The notes beneath the pieces were generated by a model. It was not told the DNA's origin, searched no databases, and saw only the letters and a program-made list of their open reading frames with translations. Of a stretch of DNA of 10,032 bases, positions 1 through 6,272 are shown piece after piece (positions within the stretch are counted from its first letter, which is position 1; each line of letters opens with the position of its first letter). This DNA comes from an uncultured Chlamydiaceae bacterium (GTDB lineage: Bacteria; Chlamydiota; Chlamydiia; Chlamydiales; Chlamydiaceae). Both the position numbers and the translations under genes were made by a program. Where the stretch lies: positions 1 through 10,032 of the forward strand of contig CALGBW010000043.1 in the NCBI GenBank assembly GCA_937884635.1. The letters are read 5' to 3'.

Positions 1-1
1 G

Positions 2-286
2 GATGACTTACAGTATAATAGCTTCTCGCAACTCTTTTCTCCTCCCCAATTAGTGGAAGAGACCGCTGCAGCAAAAAGTTTTCCTGCTACAGAAGAACAA
101 TGGTTTTACTTGGATATGCAGAAAAACAATATTGGCCCATTAAACATAGAAGACTTACTTACTTCCTTGAAAAACAGAGGCTCACGAGAAAATATCAACC
201 CTATGGAAATATGGGTATGGAAGAAAGGAATGAATCAATGGGAAAAAGTAAAAAACCTACCAGATCTCCGTAAGCACTTTACATAA
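2..286 (+). CDS. GYF_2 (DUF4339)-domain protein, C-terminal part (5' partial)
   Basis: The reading frame is open from the window edge, so only the last 94 residues are present and the true start lies outside. An internal GTG at 53 could be misread as a start, but the frame continues upstream without a stop. Residues about 34-90 carry the GYF_2/DUF4339 pattern: W-F-Y near 34-36, an I-G-P turn at 44-46, an Leu-rich helix, then W-V-W-K-K-G-M (71-77) and W80, matching the family's VWxxGMxxW core. These domains are usually C-terminal modules on bacterial membrane or secreted proteins and are thought to bind peptides or proteins; the ligand is not known. The 17 residues before the internal GTG and the Ala/Glu-rich stretch after it look like a flexible linker. 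The gene converges on rpsN and ends about 50 bases before a shared hairpin. The domain call is firm; the function of the whole protein is unknown. Confidence 0.8.
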   Translation, partial: DDLQYNSFSQLFSPPQLVEETAAAKSFPATEEQWFYLDMQKNNIGPLNIEDLLTSLKNRGSRENINPMEIWVWKKGMNQWEKVKNLPDLRKHFT

Positions 287-333
287 AGTACGATTTCCAA
301 CCACTTACTAGAAATATCTTCGGTATCTAGACA

Positions 334-365
334 CAAAAAAACCACCAGGTTTAACCCGGTGGTTT
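334..365 (-). terminator. Rho-independent terminator after rpsN, possibly bidirectional
   Basis: An 8-bp perfect stem (339-346 with 358-365) is extended inward past one A-C mismatch by two G-C pairs (348-349 with 355-356), leaving a 5-base loop. On the minus strand it is followed directly by a run of T (the A run at 334-341 on the plus strand), the classic intrinsic terminator layout for the rpmJ-rpsN transcript. On the plus strand it is followed only by TTTATAAA, so it would be a weaker stop for the GYF_2 gene. Confidence 0.85.
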
Positions 366-390
366 ATAAATGAGAAAAAGGGAAAAGCGT

Positions 391-696
391 CTACCAACTA
401 GACTTAACTACCCCTGGGATTTCCCCCATAGAAGCCATTTGTCTAAAGCAAATTCGCGAAATAGCAAATTTTCTCAAATAACCACGAGGACGCCCAGTCA
501 ATAAGCATCTATTATGCAAACGAGAAGGAGAAGTATCTCTTCTCATTTTATTCAAAGCCACGCGAGCGTTCTCTCTTTCTTCTTCAGTAACTGACAAACT
601 CTTTGCCAATTTACGAAGTTCTTCTCGCCTCTTAAAATTCGCTTCTACCAATCGACGACGTTTCACTTCTCTCGCTATTGCCGACTTTTTAGCCAT
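391..696 (-). CDS. rpsN: 30S ribosomal protein S14
   Basis: This encodes a 101-residue S14, which sits in the head of the 30S subunit and contacts 16S rRNA. The N-terminus (MAKKSAIAREVKRRRL) and the C-terminal block with RCLLTGRPRGYLRKFAISR and the terminal KSSW are diagnostic. It is the long form without the CxxC...CxxC zinc ribbon seen in the short (about 61-residue) S14. The ATG start at 696 is preceded on the minus strand by TTAGGTGA about 7 bases upstream, a good ribosome binding site. It lies 25 bp after rpmJ on the same strand and is very likely co-transcribed with it; a strong hairpin terminator follows. In many bacteria S14 is in the large spc operon, so this small two-gene unit with rpmJ is typical of chlamydiae, from what I recall, and not of the wider bacterial norm. 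Confidence 0.97.
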   Translation of the reverse strand: MAKKSAIAREVKRRRLVEANFKRREELRKLAKSLSVTEEERENARVALNKMRRDTSPSRLHNRCLLTGRPRGYLRKFAISRICFRQMASMGEIPGVVKSSW

Positions 697-721
697 GCTT
701 TTTCACCTAAAACTAATTTAA

Positions 722-859
722 TTATTTCTTGCGAGCAGGTCCCGCCTGACGTTGCTTACGGTTAGGGTCTTTTTTGTTAATTACGTAAAGACGTCCTTTG
801 CGACGTACAAGTTTATCCCCTTTCGACGGATCTGCTTTAATGGATGAACTAACTCTCAT
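722..859 (-). CDS. rpmJ: 50S ribosomal protein L36
   Basis: Read directly from the bases, this encodes 45 residues starting [20 protein letters not shown] and ending [13 protein letters not shown]36 is a small basic protein of the 50S subunit. The opening MRV/KV..S.K and the [15 protein letters not shown] segment fit the longer L36 type (about 41-46 residues). None of the four zinc ligands (three Cys and one His) of the 37-residue L36 is present, so it is the zinc-free form. The start is ATG at 859-857; upstream on the minus strand is GAAAGG about 8 bases away, a moderate ribosome binding site. It is followed 25 bp later by rpsN, forming an apparent two-gene transcript. The annotation is easily missed because of the gene's length. 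Confidence 0.95.
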
Positions 860-930
860 GAAATATGCCTTTCTCGATAGTTCTAAAGAAAACAAGATCT
901 ACAATCCTGTCTCTCGCGTTACTTCCTTAT

Positions 931-958
931 CCTATATCCACCCACTACTCTGAGTAAA
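931..958 (-). promoter_or_regulatory. Possible sigma-66 promoter for rpmJ-rpsN
   Basis: On the minus strand, TTTACT (plus 953-958) and TATAGG (plus 931-936) are separated by 16 bp, giving a predicted start near 924 and a leader of about 65 bases. The -35 element overlaps a small palindrome, TACTC-T-GAGTA (946-956). Chlamydial promoters tolerate weak -35 elements, so this is plausible but not proven. Confidence 0.3.
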
Positions 959-1234
959 AGACACGAAAGGGAAAACGCTCAATGCTAATAAAGAACCGAA
1001 TACAGTTTATTGAACCTGACCTTTCCTGCAAAGACTTTTCCTTTGCAAATAAGGAAGTCCTAAAACCATACACGCACAGAGAACACCTCTATGCGACTTT
1101 AAAGGGACTAATGTACCTAATTCTCCTACTTTTTGACAAGGAAGAGAGTAGGACTCTATACGTTTACTGCTTCCTGTGAGAAAAGCTATCAAAAAAAATG
1201 TTTTCGTATTCCATAAAAACCATCTGATTTGTAT

Positions 1235-1285
1235 CCTAGTTCTCTGGAATTTGATATATCCAGGAGTCCTAGAGTTCTCTAGAAT
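1235..1285. repeat. Paired imperfect direct repeat upstream of rpmH
   Basis: CCTAG-TTCTCT-GGAAT (1235-1250) recurs as CCTAG-AG-TTCTCT-AGAAT (1268-1285), a 33-base start-to-start spacing, roughly three helical turns. The second copy contains a perfect 6-bp inverted repeat, CTAGAG-TT-CTCTAG (1269-1282), and a short AGGA-G-TCCT palindrome (1262-1270) abuts it. The copies lie 31-81 bases before the rpmH start. This could be a regulator binding site or a duplicated promoter element. Confidence 0.5.
1280..1285 (+). promoter_or_regulatory. Possible -10 element for rpmH-rnpA
   Basis: TAGAAT (four to five matches to TATAAT) lies 30 bases before the GTG start, inside the second direct-repeat copy. No good -35 sits 16-18 bp upstream; TTGATA at 1251-1256 is well formed but 23 bp away. 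If real, the palindrome at 1269-1282 would overlap the promoter core. Confidence 0.25.
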
Positions 1286-1315
1286 AATTTTTTCTTACAA
1301 TCCCGGGAGAATACG

Positions 1316-1453
1316 GTGAAACGAACATATCAACCCAGCAAGAGAAAACGCAGAAATTCTGTTGGTTTCCGAGCACGCATGGCCACAAAAAACGGAAGAA
1401 ACTTATTGAACCGTCGTCGTCGTCACGGTAGACATTCTCTTATCGATCTATAA
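1316..1453 (+). CDS. rpmH: 50S ribosomal protein L34
   Basis: Read directly from the bases, this encodes 45 residues beginning MKRTYQPSKRKRRNSVGFRA and ending in RRRRHGRHSLIDL. The KRTYQPSxxKRxRxxGFRxRMATKNGRxxLxxRRRKGR pattern is the L34 signature, and the length is normal (44-47). L34 is a late-assembled, very basic protein of the 50S subunit. The start is GTG at 1316, fixed by homology because the K-R-T-Y begins the conserved N-terminus; GGGAGA at 1305-1310 is a good ribosome binding site. rnpA begins 11 bp after the stop, the standard bacterial rpmH-rnpA pair. Unlike the usual arrangement, the downstream neighbours are not yidC or dnaA. Confidence 0.96.
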   Translation: MKRTYQPSKRKRRNSVGFRARMATKNGRNLLNRRRRHGRHSLIDL

Positions 1454-1464
1454 AAATAGTATTT

Positions 1465-1938
1465 GTGCCACTTCTTACCCTGCCCAAAAAGGCGCGTCTT
1501 TTAAAAAGAAAACAATTTCTTTATGTCACGCGTACGGGATCATATTGTCGAGGAAGTCAAGTCTCTTTTCACGTAGCTTTAACGCGTTATCCCTTTTCTT
1601 GTAGGTTAGGGATAACTGTGTCTAAGAAATTTGGCAAAGCCAATGAAAGAAATTATTTCAAACGGTTGGTTCGAGAAGCTTTCCGTCACGTTCGTCATGA
1701 GCTTCCTTCGTGCCAGATTATCGTCTCACCAAATGGTAAACTTTCACAACCTGATTTTCACAAGCTGATCCTTGATTTCAAAAGTAAGGTTCCTGAGCTA
1801 GCTGCAAAACTTAAGCAGCAGGCTGCTAAGAAGCCTGCTCATCATCCTCAAGAAACAAAAGAGCTGAAAGAACCCACGAAAAGCGAGTTACTTTGTCTTA
1901 TGATTGATGCCGAATGTAATCCAACGAACGAGAAATAG
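1465..1938 (+). CDS. rnpA: Ribonuclease P protein component
   Basis: RnpA is the protein subunit that helps RNase P RNA bind pre-tRNA 5' leaders. The N-terminus LTLPKKARLLKRKQF is typical, and the conserved core GITVSKKFGKAN-ERNYFKRLVREAFR runs from about 49 to 74. The RNR signature (RNRxKRxxRE) reads RNYFKRLVRE at 62-71, so its third residue is Tyr instead of Arg. The protein is 157 residues against about 110-125 for most RnpA. The extra C-terminal 40 residues are Lys/Glu/Pro-rich and probably disordered, ending in a short segment with two Cys. The start is GTG at 1465. No clear Shine-Dalgarno precedes it, so translation is probably coupled to rpmH, whose stop is 11 bp upstream. The last 41 bp overlap the 3' end of the convergent gene. 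The family call is secure. Confidence 0.93.
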   Translation: MPLLTLPKKARLLKRKQFLYVTRTGSYCRGSQVSFHVALTRYPFSCRLGITVSKKFGKANERNYFKRLVREAFRHVRHELPSCQIIVSPNGKLSQPDFHKLILDFKSKVPELAAKLKQQAAKKPAHHPQETKELKEPTKSELLCLMIDAECNPTNEK

Positions 1939-2932
1939 GCGCGCGCATCTCAGTTGGTGCATTTTCAAAAGCCACCTCAGCATGCTTTAATGCATTACTC
2001 CACTGATCTGACTCCAAATAAAATTGTGCTATCATCATTTCTACACGCCACTTGTTTTCTTGGTTAGATTGACCAAATAGCTGCAGGTATTTTTCTAATG
2101 GAGCAACAACTTGACTTACCTCTTGGTGAGCCCCTTCCCGAGCTCTCTTTGCAAGTTCTTGAAACTCGATCAGAGCAACAGTAAAATGCGTTTGAGCATT
2201 ATCTGGATCCTGCTGTAAGAGACGCTCCTTAATATTTTGGCACTCTAGAGAATCCATCTTCCCAGCGCTAACTAACAAACGGAACTTCTCTGTTAGGAAA
2301 AAGGGGTGTTCTCCCTTGACCCCATACTCCAAAGCACTAGCCATGAAATCCCTTCTAGAAAGCTCTTCCGCCAATTGGTAATACGTAACCAGATCTTCCA
2401 TCGAAAGGCTAGCTAACTGAGGGAAGACTCTTCTTAAAGTGGCATCACTCTCCACAATATAGCACAGATGATCAGCTAATGCAGAACCAGAAATACTTCC
2501 GAAAGAACTAATACGGAATACTTCTCTTTCATCAGAAGAAAGCAAAAGAAGACAAGGGAAGCCCCTAACACTAAATTGAGATTTTAAGTGTTTATTTTGC
2601 TGAGATACGCATTTTTCTTGAGTAACATGCTTAGGAAAGTCCACCCCTACACAAACAAACTTATCTTTTACCTTTTCAGCAAAGGATCCAGAATCCAGAA
2701 CCTCCTTACGAATTTTCATGCATAGGCCGTTCCAATCAGATCCCGAGAAAAACAACAACAAAGGAAGTTTTTTCTCTGAACTCTCTTTCAAAGCTTCCTG
2801 ATAATTTTCATGCCACACTACAGAAGAAGAGTCTTGCGCATACACATGTGAGGACGTTGCCCCCAATGTAAGAACTGTCAAACACTTGAGAAACCTCAAG
2901 ACACCGTGTTTCTTACTTCGCAGAGAAATCAT
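1898..2932 (-). CDS. Exported thioredoxin-fold protein with incomplete CxxC and helical C-terminal region
   Basis: This encodes a 344-residue periplasmic protein related to the DsbH-like gene at 6439-6930; chlamydial annotations call the equivalent a predicted disulfide bond isomerase. Residues 1-32 form a signal peptide: a basic start, a CLTVLTLGA core, and a likely cut after VYA. The thioredoxin domain spans about 35-160 and shares with its paralogue FFxGSDW, CMK, VDFP, LKSQFxVxGFP. The active site reads W-N-G-L-C (67-71), so the nucleophilic first Cys is replaced by Asn; the cis-Pro loop is GFPC (Pro126). Residues about 165-344 are helical, with TPR-like segments near the end. I chose the ATG at 2932 because AAAGGAG lies 9 bases upstream and the signal peptide then begins cleanly; an ATG at 2974 would add 14 residues. 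A classic CxxC redox role is doubtful; chaperone, mixed-disulfide or structural roles are possible. It overlaps rnpA by 41 bp at the 3' end. Confidence 0.85.
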   Translation of the reverse strand: MISLRSKKHGVLRFLKCLTVLTLGATSSHVYAQDSSSVVWHENYQEALKESSEKKLPLLLFFSGSDWNGLCMKIRKEVLDSGSFAEKVKDKFVCVGVDFPKHVTQEKCVSQQNKHLKSQFSVRGFPCLLLLSSDEREVFRISSFGSISGSALADHLCYIVESDATLRRVFPQLASLSMEDLVTYYQLAEELSRRDFMASALEYGVKGEHPFFLTEKFRLLVSAGKMDSLECQNIKERLLQQDPDNAQTHFTVALIEFQELAKRAREGAHQEVSQVVAPLEKYLQLFGQSNQENKWRVEMMIAQFYLESDQWSNALKHAEVAFENAPTEMRAPISRSLDYIRHQS

Positions 2933-2992
2933 ATACTCCCTCTCCTTTACACCCAGAAAACTAGCTGAAAGCATTTTATTACTCTTCTCTTG

Positions 2993-3020
2993 TATATAGA
3001 GTTTTTTTTATTAAAACCAA
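2993..3020 (-). promoter_or_regulatory. Possible sigma-66 promoter for the thioredoxin-fold gene
   Basis: On the minus strand, TTGGTT (plus 3015-3020) and TATATA (plus 2993-2998) are spaced by 16 bp, giving a predicted start near 2986. This would leave about 54 bases of leader before the preferred ATG at 2932, or only about 12 before the ATG at 2974, which again favours the shorter protein. Confidence 0.4.
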
Positions 3021-3069
3021 ATAAAAATCCTTAGAAGCCCTTCTAGCTTAGTCGGAAGCAGCCCTCACC

Positions 3070-3096
3070 TTGACTTTTAATATTCTTTACTATAGG
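3070..3096 (+). promoter_or_regulatory. Possible sigma-66 promoter for cysS
   Basis: TTGACT (3070-3075) is followed after 15 bp by TATAGG (3091-3096). Five of six -35 bases match consensus, but the spacer is short. It would give a leader of about 115 bases before the preferred cysS start at 3219. Confidence 0.35.
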
Positions 3097-3218
3097 TTCC
3101 CTCTTGAAAATCCCTGCCTCAATCTAGCTGTCACCCCTATCTTGGGTTGTTTCTAATTCACACTTTAGACAGTCTTTTGCAGCCTGAAGAGCACAGGATA
3201 ACCACAAACGAGAGTGAT

Positions 3219-4643
3219 ATGCCGGTAGATGAGCCTTGTGTATTTCTTTACAACACTCTATCCAGAGAAAAAGAATTGTTTGTTCCAGGGAATACCCCCG
3301 TTCGATTGTACACCTGTGGCCCGACAGTATATAACTTCGCTCACATAGGAAATTTTCGTACTTACGTCTTTGAAGACCTTTTGAAAAGGACATTGCTGTT
3401 CTTTGATTATGCTGTTCATCATGTGATGAACATCACGGATGTGGATGATAAAACTCTTGCTGGCGCCTGCAAACAAGGTGTTTCTCTTGAAGAATATACC
3501 CAACCTTACACACATGCATTCTTTGAAGATCTAGCTCAGTTACATATTCTCCCCGCTGATGCTTATCCACATGCTACGCACTATATTCCACAAATGATAG
3601 AAGCCATTTCTACTCTGATAGAAAAAGGCGTTGCCTACCAAGGTCAGGATGGTTCTGTATACTTCTCCATAAGAAAATTTCCTGATTATGGAAAATTATC
3701 ACATCTCTGCCTGGAAGAATTACAAAGCTGTTCTAGGGTTGCTTGTGATGAATATGATAAAGATCATCTGAGTGATTTCGTTTTATGGAAAGCCTATGAA
3801 GAAGAGCGCGATGGAAATATCTACTGGGAAAGTCCATTTGGTAAAGGAAGACCCGGCTGGCATTTAGAATGTTCGATTATGTCTATGCATCTTTTAGGAG
3901 AAAGCATTGATATCCATGCTGGTGGAGTGGATAATATTTTCCCTCATCATGAAAATGAAATTGCCCAGTCAGAGTCGCTTTCTCATAAACCCTTTGTTCG
4001 TTACTGGCTTCATTCAGAACATTTACTAGTCAATGGAAAGAAAATGTCAAAGAGCCTGGGCAATTTCTTCACACTTCGTGATCTACTCGCGCAGGGATTT
4101 TCTGGGAAAGAAGTTCGTTACTTGCTACTACAAAGCCATTACCGTATGCAGCTCAACTTCACGGAAGAGGGTCTGCGAGCAAGCAGACAAACATTAAAAC
4201 GTTTAAATGACTTTATTACACGTTTAGAGCTTCCTTATCCGGAAGGGAAAGAACACTCTACAGAAGTTATTGATACCGGGAAAATCTTTTTAGAAAGATT
4301 TAAACAAGGGTTAGCCAATGACCTGAATATCTCTGCATCCCTAGCCGCACTATTTGACTTTGTACGGGATATGCATAATCTCATGGATAACTCCCCCTTT
4401 TCAGCCTTAGACGCCCTACACACACTGCATATCATGCAGAAAGTAGATAGCGTTTTAGGTGTTCTTTCCTTCGCGGACGAGAAGAAAATCCCCGATCACA
4501 TCCAAAGACTCGCCGACGAACGAGAGGCAGCTCGCAAGGAAAAGAACTGGGAAAAAGCAGATGCTCTCAGAAAAGAGGTCGCTTCCTTAGGGTTCTATAT
4601 AGAAGACTCTAAATCCGGTCCTGTGATCAAGCAAATAGACTAA
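3219..4643 (+). CDS. cysS: Cysteinyl-tRNA synthetase
   Basis: This class I synthetase charges tRNA-Cys with cysteine using ATP in the cytoplasm. In the 474-residue form, YTCGPTVYNFAHIGNFRTY places the HIGH-type motif at 42-45 (HIGN) and the first zinc ligand at Cys33. The other expected zinc ligands are present in WHLECS (Cys218) and FPHHENE (His243, Glu247), so catalytic-site recognition of the cysteine thiolate looks intact. KMSKS is at 275-279. The C-terminal anticodon-binding helices contain the usual REAARKEKNWEKADALR segment. I chose ATG 3219 because family members start 8-12 residues before the N-T-L-S-R-E-K-E strand; the frame stays open to a TTG at 3147, but those 24 residues look non-coding. 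The ribosome binding site (GAGAG) is modest. The gene is divergent from the thioredoxin-fold gene and converges with lysS, 26 bp away. Confidence 0.96.
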   Translation: MPVDEPCVFLYNTLSREKELFVPGNTPVRLYTCGPTVYNFAHIGNFRTYVFEDLLKRTLLFFDYAVHHVMNITDVDDKTLAGACKQGVSLEEYTQPYTHAFFEDLAQLHILPADAYPHATHYIPQMIEAISTLIEKGVAYQGQDGSVYFSIRKFPDYGKLSHLCLEELQSCSRVACDEYDKDHLSDFVLWKAYEEERDGNIYWESPFGKGRPGWHLECSIMSMHLLGESIDIHAGGVDNIFPHHENEIAQSESLSHKPFVRYWLHSEHLLVNGKKMSKSLGNFFTLRDLLAQGFSGKEVRYLLLQSHYRMQLNFTEEGLRASRQTLKRLNDFITRLELPYPEGKEHSTEVIDTGKIFLERFKQGLANDLNISASLAALFDFVRDMHNLMDNSPFSALDALHTLHIMQKVDSVLGVLSFADEKKIPDHIQRLADEREAARKEKNWEKADALRKEVASLGFYIEDSKSGPVIKQID

Positions 4644-4684
4644 AAAAAACCATTGCTTTCACTCAGTGGCTATTCCGCTGAGTG
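4642..4684 (-). terminator. Terminator-like hairpin spanning the 3' end of lysS
   Basis: A 10-bp stem (4660-4669 with 4675-4684, one G-T wobble, no mismatch) has a 5-base loop. It contains the last codons and stop of lysS (TAG at 4672-4670). On the minus strand a run of eight T follows (the A run 4642-4649), but ten bases beyond the stem, so it is an unusual intrinsic terminator. A weaker stem, CCA/TGG plus TG/CA in minus 4650-4669, abuts the T run directly. On the plus strand no T run follows for cysS. Confidence 0.5.
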
Positions 4685-6253
4685 ATGTTCCAACCTACGC
4701 ATAATAGGGAAATATAACACATCCCGAATAGAAGCGGCATCCGTCAGAATCATAACGAGACGATCTATCCCGATTCCAAACCCGCCAGCAGGAGGCATTC
4801 CTTGACATAAAGCTTCTAAAAACTCTTCGTCTATAGGATGATACTCGCTATCAGGATCTAATGCTTTTTTCTGCATTTGCATCTCTAACAACGTCCGTTG
4901 TTTAATCGGGTCATTCAGTTCGGAATATGCGTTGCATAATTCCTTGCCTAAACAAAAGCTTTCAAACCGCTCTACTAAAGAATCATCCCCTGATCGCAAA
5001 GTCTTGCACAAAGGTGTTGTTTCTAATGGATGATCTGTAATGTGATGAGGAGCGATAAGCTGGTCACAAACAAACTCATCAAATAGTAAAGCAATTAACG
5101 ATCCTTTAGAGGCCTGAACAAATGCCTTTTCAGGGAGGGCTGTCCGTGTGCGCAGTACTTCCCTGCATTCCTCATCACTCATACTATCTACATCTAGACC
5201 ACCGTATACCTTAATGCTCTCCTTCATGGTCATACGTACCCAAGGAGCTTTAAAGTCAACCTGCTGTGGCCCTGACTTCAGATGGGAATATGTAATAACT
5301 GTGTTACCGTTATTTAGGGCCTTGACTAAGTATTCAACTAAATTTTCCACATATGTCATAATATAATTGTAATCGACGTAAGAAGCATAAGCCTCTAATA
5401 ACGTAAATTCTGGATTATGCGTCTTGTCAATCCCTTCATTACGAAAAACTTTCCCAATTTCGTAAATGCGCTTAGCCCCACCAACAAGTAATTTTTTCAA
5501 CGCAATCTCTAAAGAAATGCGCAAGAACATATCCGCATGCAAAGCATGCAACGTCGTAGTAAAGGGAGTGGCCTCAGCCCCGCCATAAATAGTCTGTAAG
5601 ATAGGAGTCTCCACTTCTAAAAAGTCATGAGAATCCATGTATTCTCTGATTAATTTGAGAATAGTACTTCTTTTTAAGAAGGTTTGTCTCACATCCTTAG
5701 AAGCAATTAAATCTAACCAACGTTTACGGTAGCGGACTTCCTTATCAGTCAGACCGGAATGCTTATCTGGTAAAGAAAGAAGGGATTTACAGAGAAGTGT
5801 TACTTTTTCAACTAAGATTGTTAACTCTCCAGAATGAGTAAAAAATAAAAATCCCTCTATACCCAGGATATCCCCTAAATCTAGTTTCTTCTCGATAAAT
5901 TTTAATGGAGTAATCCCAGCATCATGAGATAAACCTTCTACAGAAGAAAACTCCCGATTGAACATCACCTGAATCTTCTGATCCCCATCTAGGATATGCC
6001 CAAACGCATTTTTCCCCATAGAGCGGAAAAGAATTAAACGACCTGCACAACGAACCTTTGGTGTGCTGCGTTGCATCGCAGCTTCACTATCTCCTATTGC
6101 CTGAGAAGAAAATTCTTCTTGAATAGAAGATACAGAAGAAGAGGGAGAAAACTCATACGGATAGGGGTTTATACCTAAAGAACGAATATCTTGTAGTTTC
6201 CCTTCTCGAGAAAGATAATCCTCTTGTTGCAAGTAGTCTGGAGATTCAGACAT
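4670..6253 (-). CDS. lysS: Lysyl-tRNA synthetase (class II)
   Basis: This class IIb synthetase attaches lysine to tRNA-Lys; it works as a cytoplasmic homodimer. It has 527 residues, close to the usual 490-530. The N-terminal anticodon-binding OB fold covers about 65-155, including GRLILFRSMGKNAFGHI. Motif 1 is FLEVETPIL (211-219), followed by GGAEATPF. Motif 2 is VFRNEGIDKTHNPEFTLLE (269-287). The active-site segment HHITDHPLETTPLCK is at 403-417, and motif 3 is GGFGIGIDRLVMIL (490-503). All key class II residues, including the motif 2 and motif 3 Arg, are present. The ATG start at 6253 has AGGTG about 9 bases upstream on the minus strand. A roughly 185-bp gap separates it from dsbH, which is upstream on the same strand, so it probably has its own promoter. 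It converges on cysS. Confidence 0.97.
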   Translation of the reverse strand: MSESPDYLQQEDYLSREGKLQDIRSLGINPYPYEFSPSSSVSSIQEEFSSQAIGDSEAAMQRSTPKVRCAGRLILFRSMGKNAFGHILDGDQKIQVMFNREFSSVEGLSHDAGITPLKFIEKKLDLGDILGIEGFLFFTHSGELTILVEKVTLLCKSLLSLPDKHSGLTDKEVRYRKRWLDLIASKDVRQTFLKRSTILKLIREYMDSHDFLEVETPILQTIYGGAEATPFTTTLHALHADMFLRISLEIALKKLLVGGAKRIYEIGKVFRNEGIDKTHNPEFTLLEAYASYVDYNYIMTYVENLVEYLVKALNNGNTVITYSHLKSGPQQVDFKAPWVRMTMKESIKVYGGLDVDSMSDEECREVLRTRTALPEKAFVQASKGSLIALLFDEFVCDQLIAPHHITDHPLETTPLCKTLRSGDDSLVERFESFCLGKELCNAYSELNDPIKQRTLLEMQMQKKALDPDSEYHPIDEEFLEALCQGMPPAGGFGIGIDRLVMILTDAASIRDVLYFPIMRRLEHHSAE

Positions 6254-6272
6254 AAGTGAACACCTAATTGAA

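Larger units (their letters stand above)
860..1315. other. Gene-free divergent intergenic region between rpmJ and rpmH
   Basis: About 455 bp without a convincing gene; it must hold the promoters of two divergent ribosomal-protein units. I see several possible stems. TGCAAAG (1027-1033) pairs with CTTTGCA (1041-1047) over a 7-base loop. TCCTACT (1124-1130) pairs with AGTAGGA (1147-1153). AGTCCTA (1056-1062) could instead pair with TAGGACT (1149-1155), and AGAGT/ACTCT (1145-1157) makes a local alternative. Stems of this length are expected by chance in this much DNA. A 65-codon open frame (982-1179, +) resembles nothing I know and has only a distant AAAGGG upstream. A small RNA is possible but not shown. 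Confidence 0.5.

Noticed and set aside
982..1179. A 65-codon open frame between rpmJ and rpmH
   Set aside because: It has no recognisable family, a poorly placed ribosome binding site, and lies opposite another equally long frame (1007-1192, -), as expected by chance. Described only within the intergenic entry.
1200..1460. Replication origin next to rpmH-rnpA, as in many bacteria
   Set aside because: I see no dnaA gene, no cluster of DnaA boxes and no AT-rich unwinding repeats here.
2933..2974. Longer start for the thioredoxin-fold gene at ATG 2974
   Set aside because: The predicted transcript start lies only about 12 bases before it, and ATG 2932 has a much better ribosome binding site and signal peptide.
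3051..3064. GTCGGAAGCAGCC resembling the core of SRP (4.5S) RNA
   Set aside because: The matching CAGGTCC side of helix 8 is missing upstream, and no flanking stem closes it. The resemblance is limited to about ten bases.
3147..3218. Longer cysS start at TTG 3147
   Set aside because: It would add 24 residues not found in CysRS proteins; the family N-terminus fits ATG 3219.
5148..5366. Frames inside lysS, cysS, dsbH and priA on the opposite strand or other frames (for example 5148-5366, 6502-6702, 8834-9163)
   Set aside because: They lie fully within well-supported genes, lack ribosome binding sites and encode no recognisable motifs.
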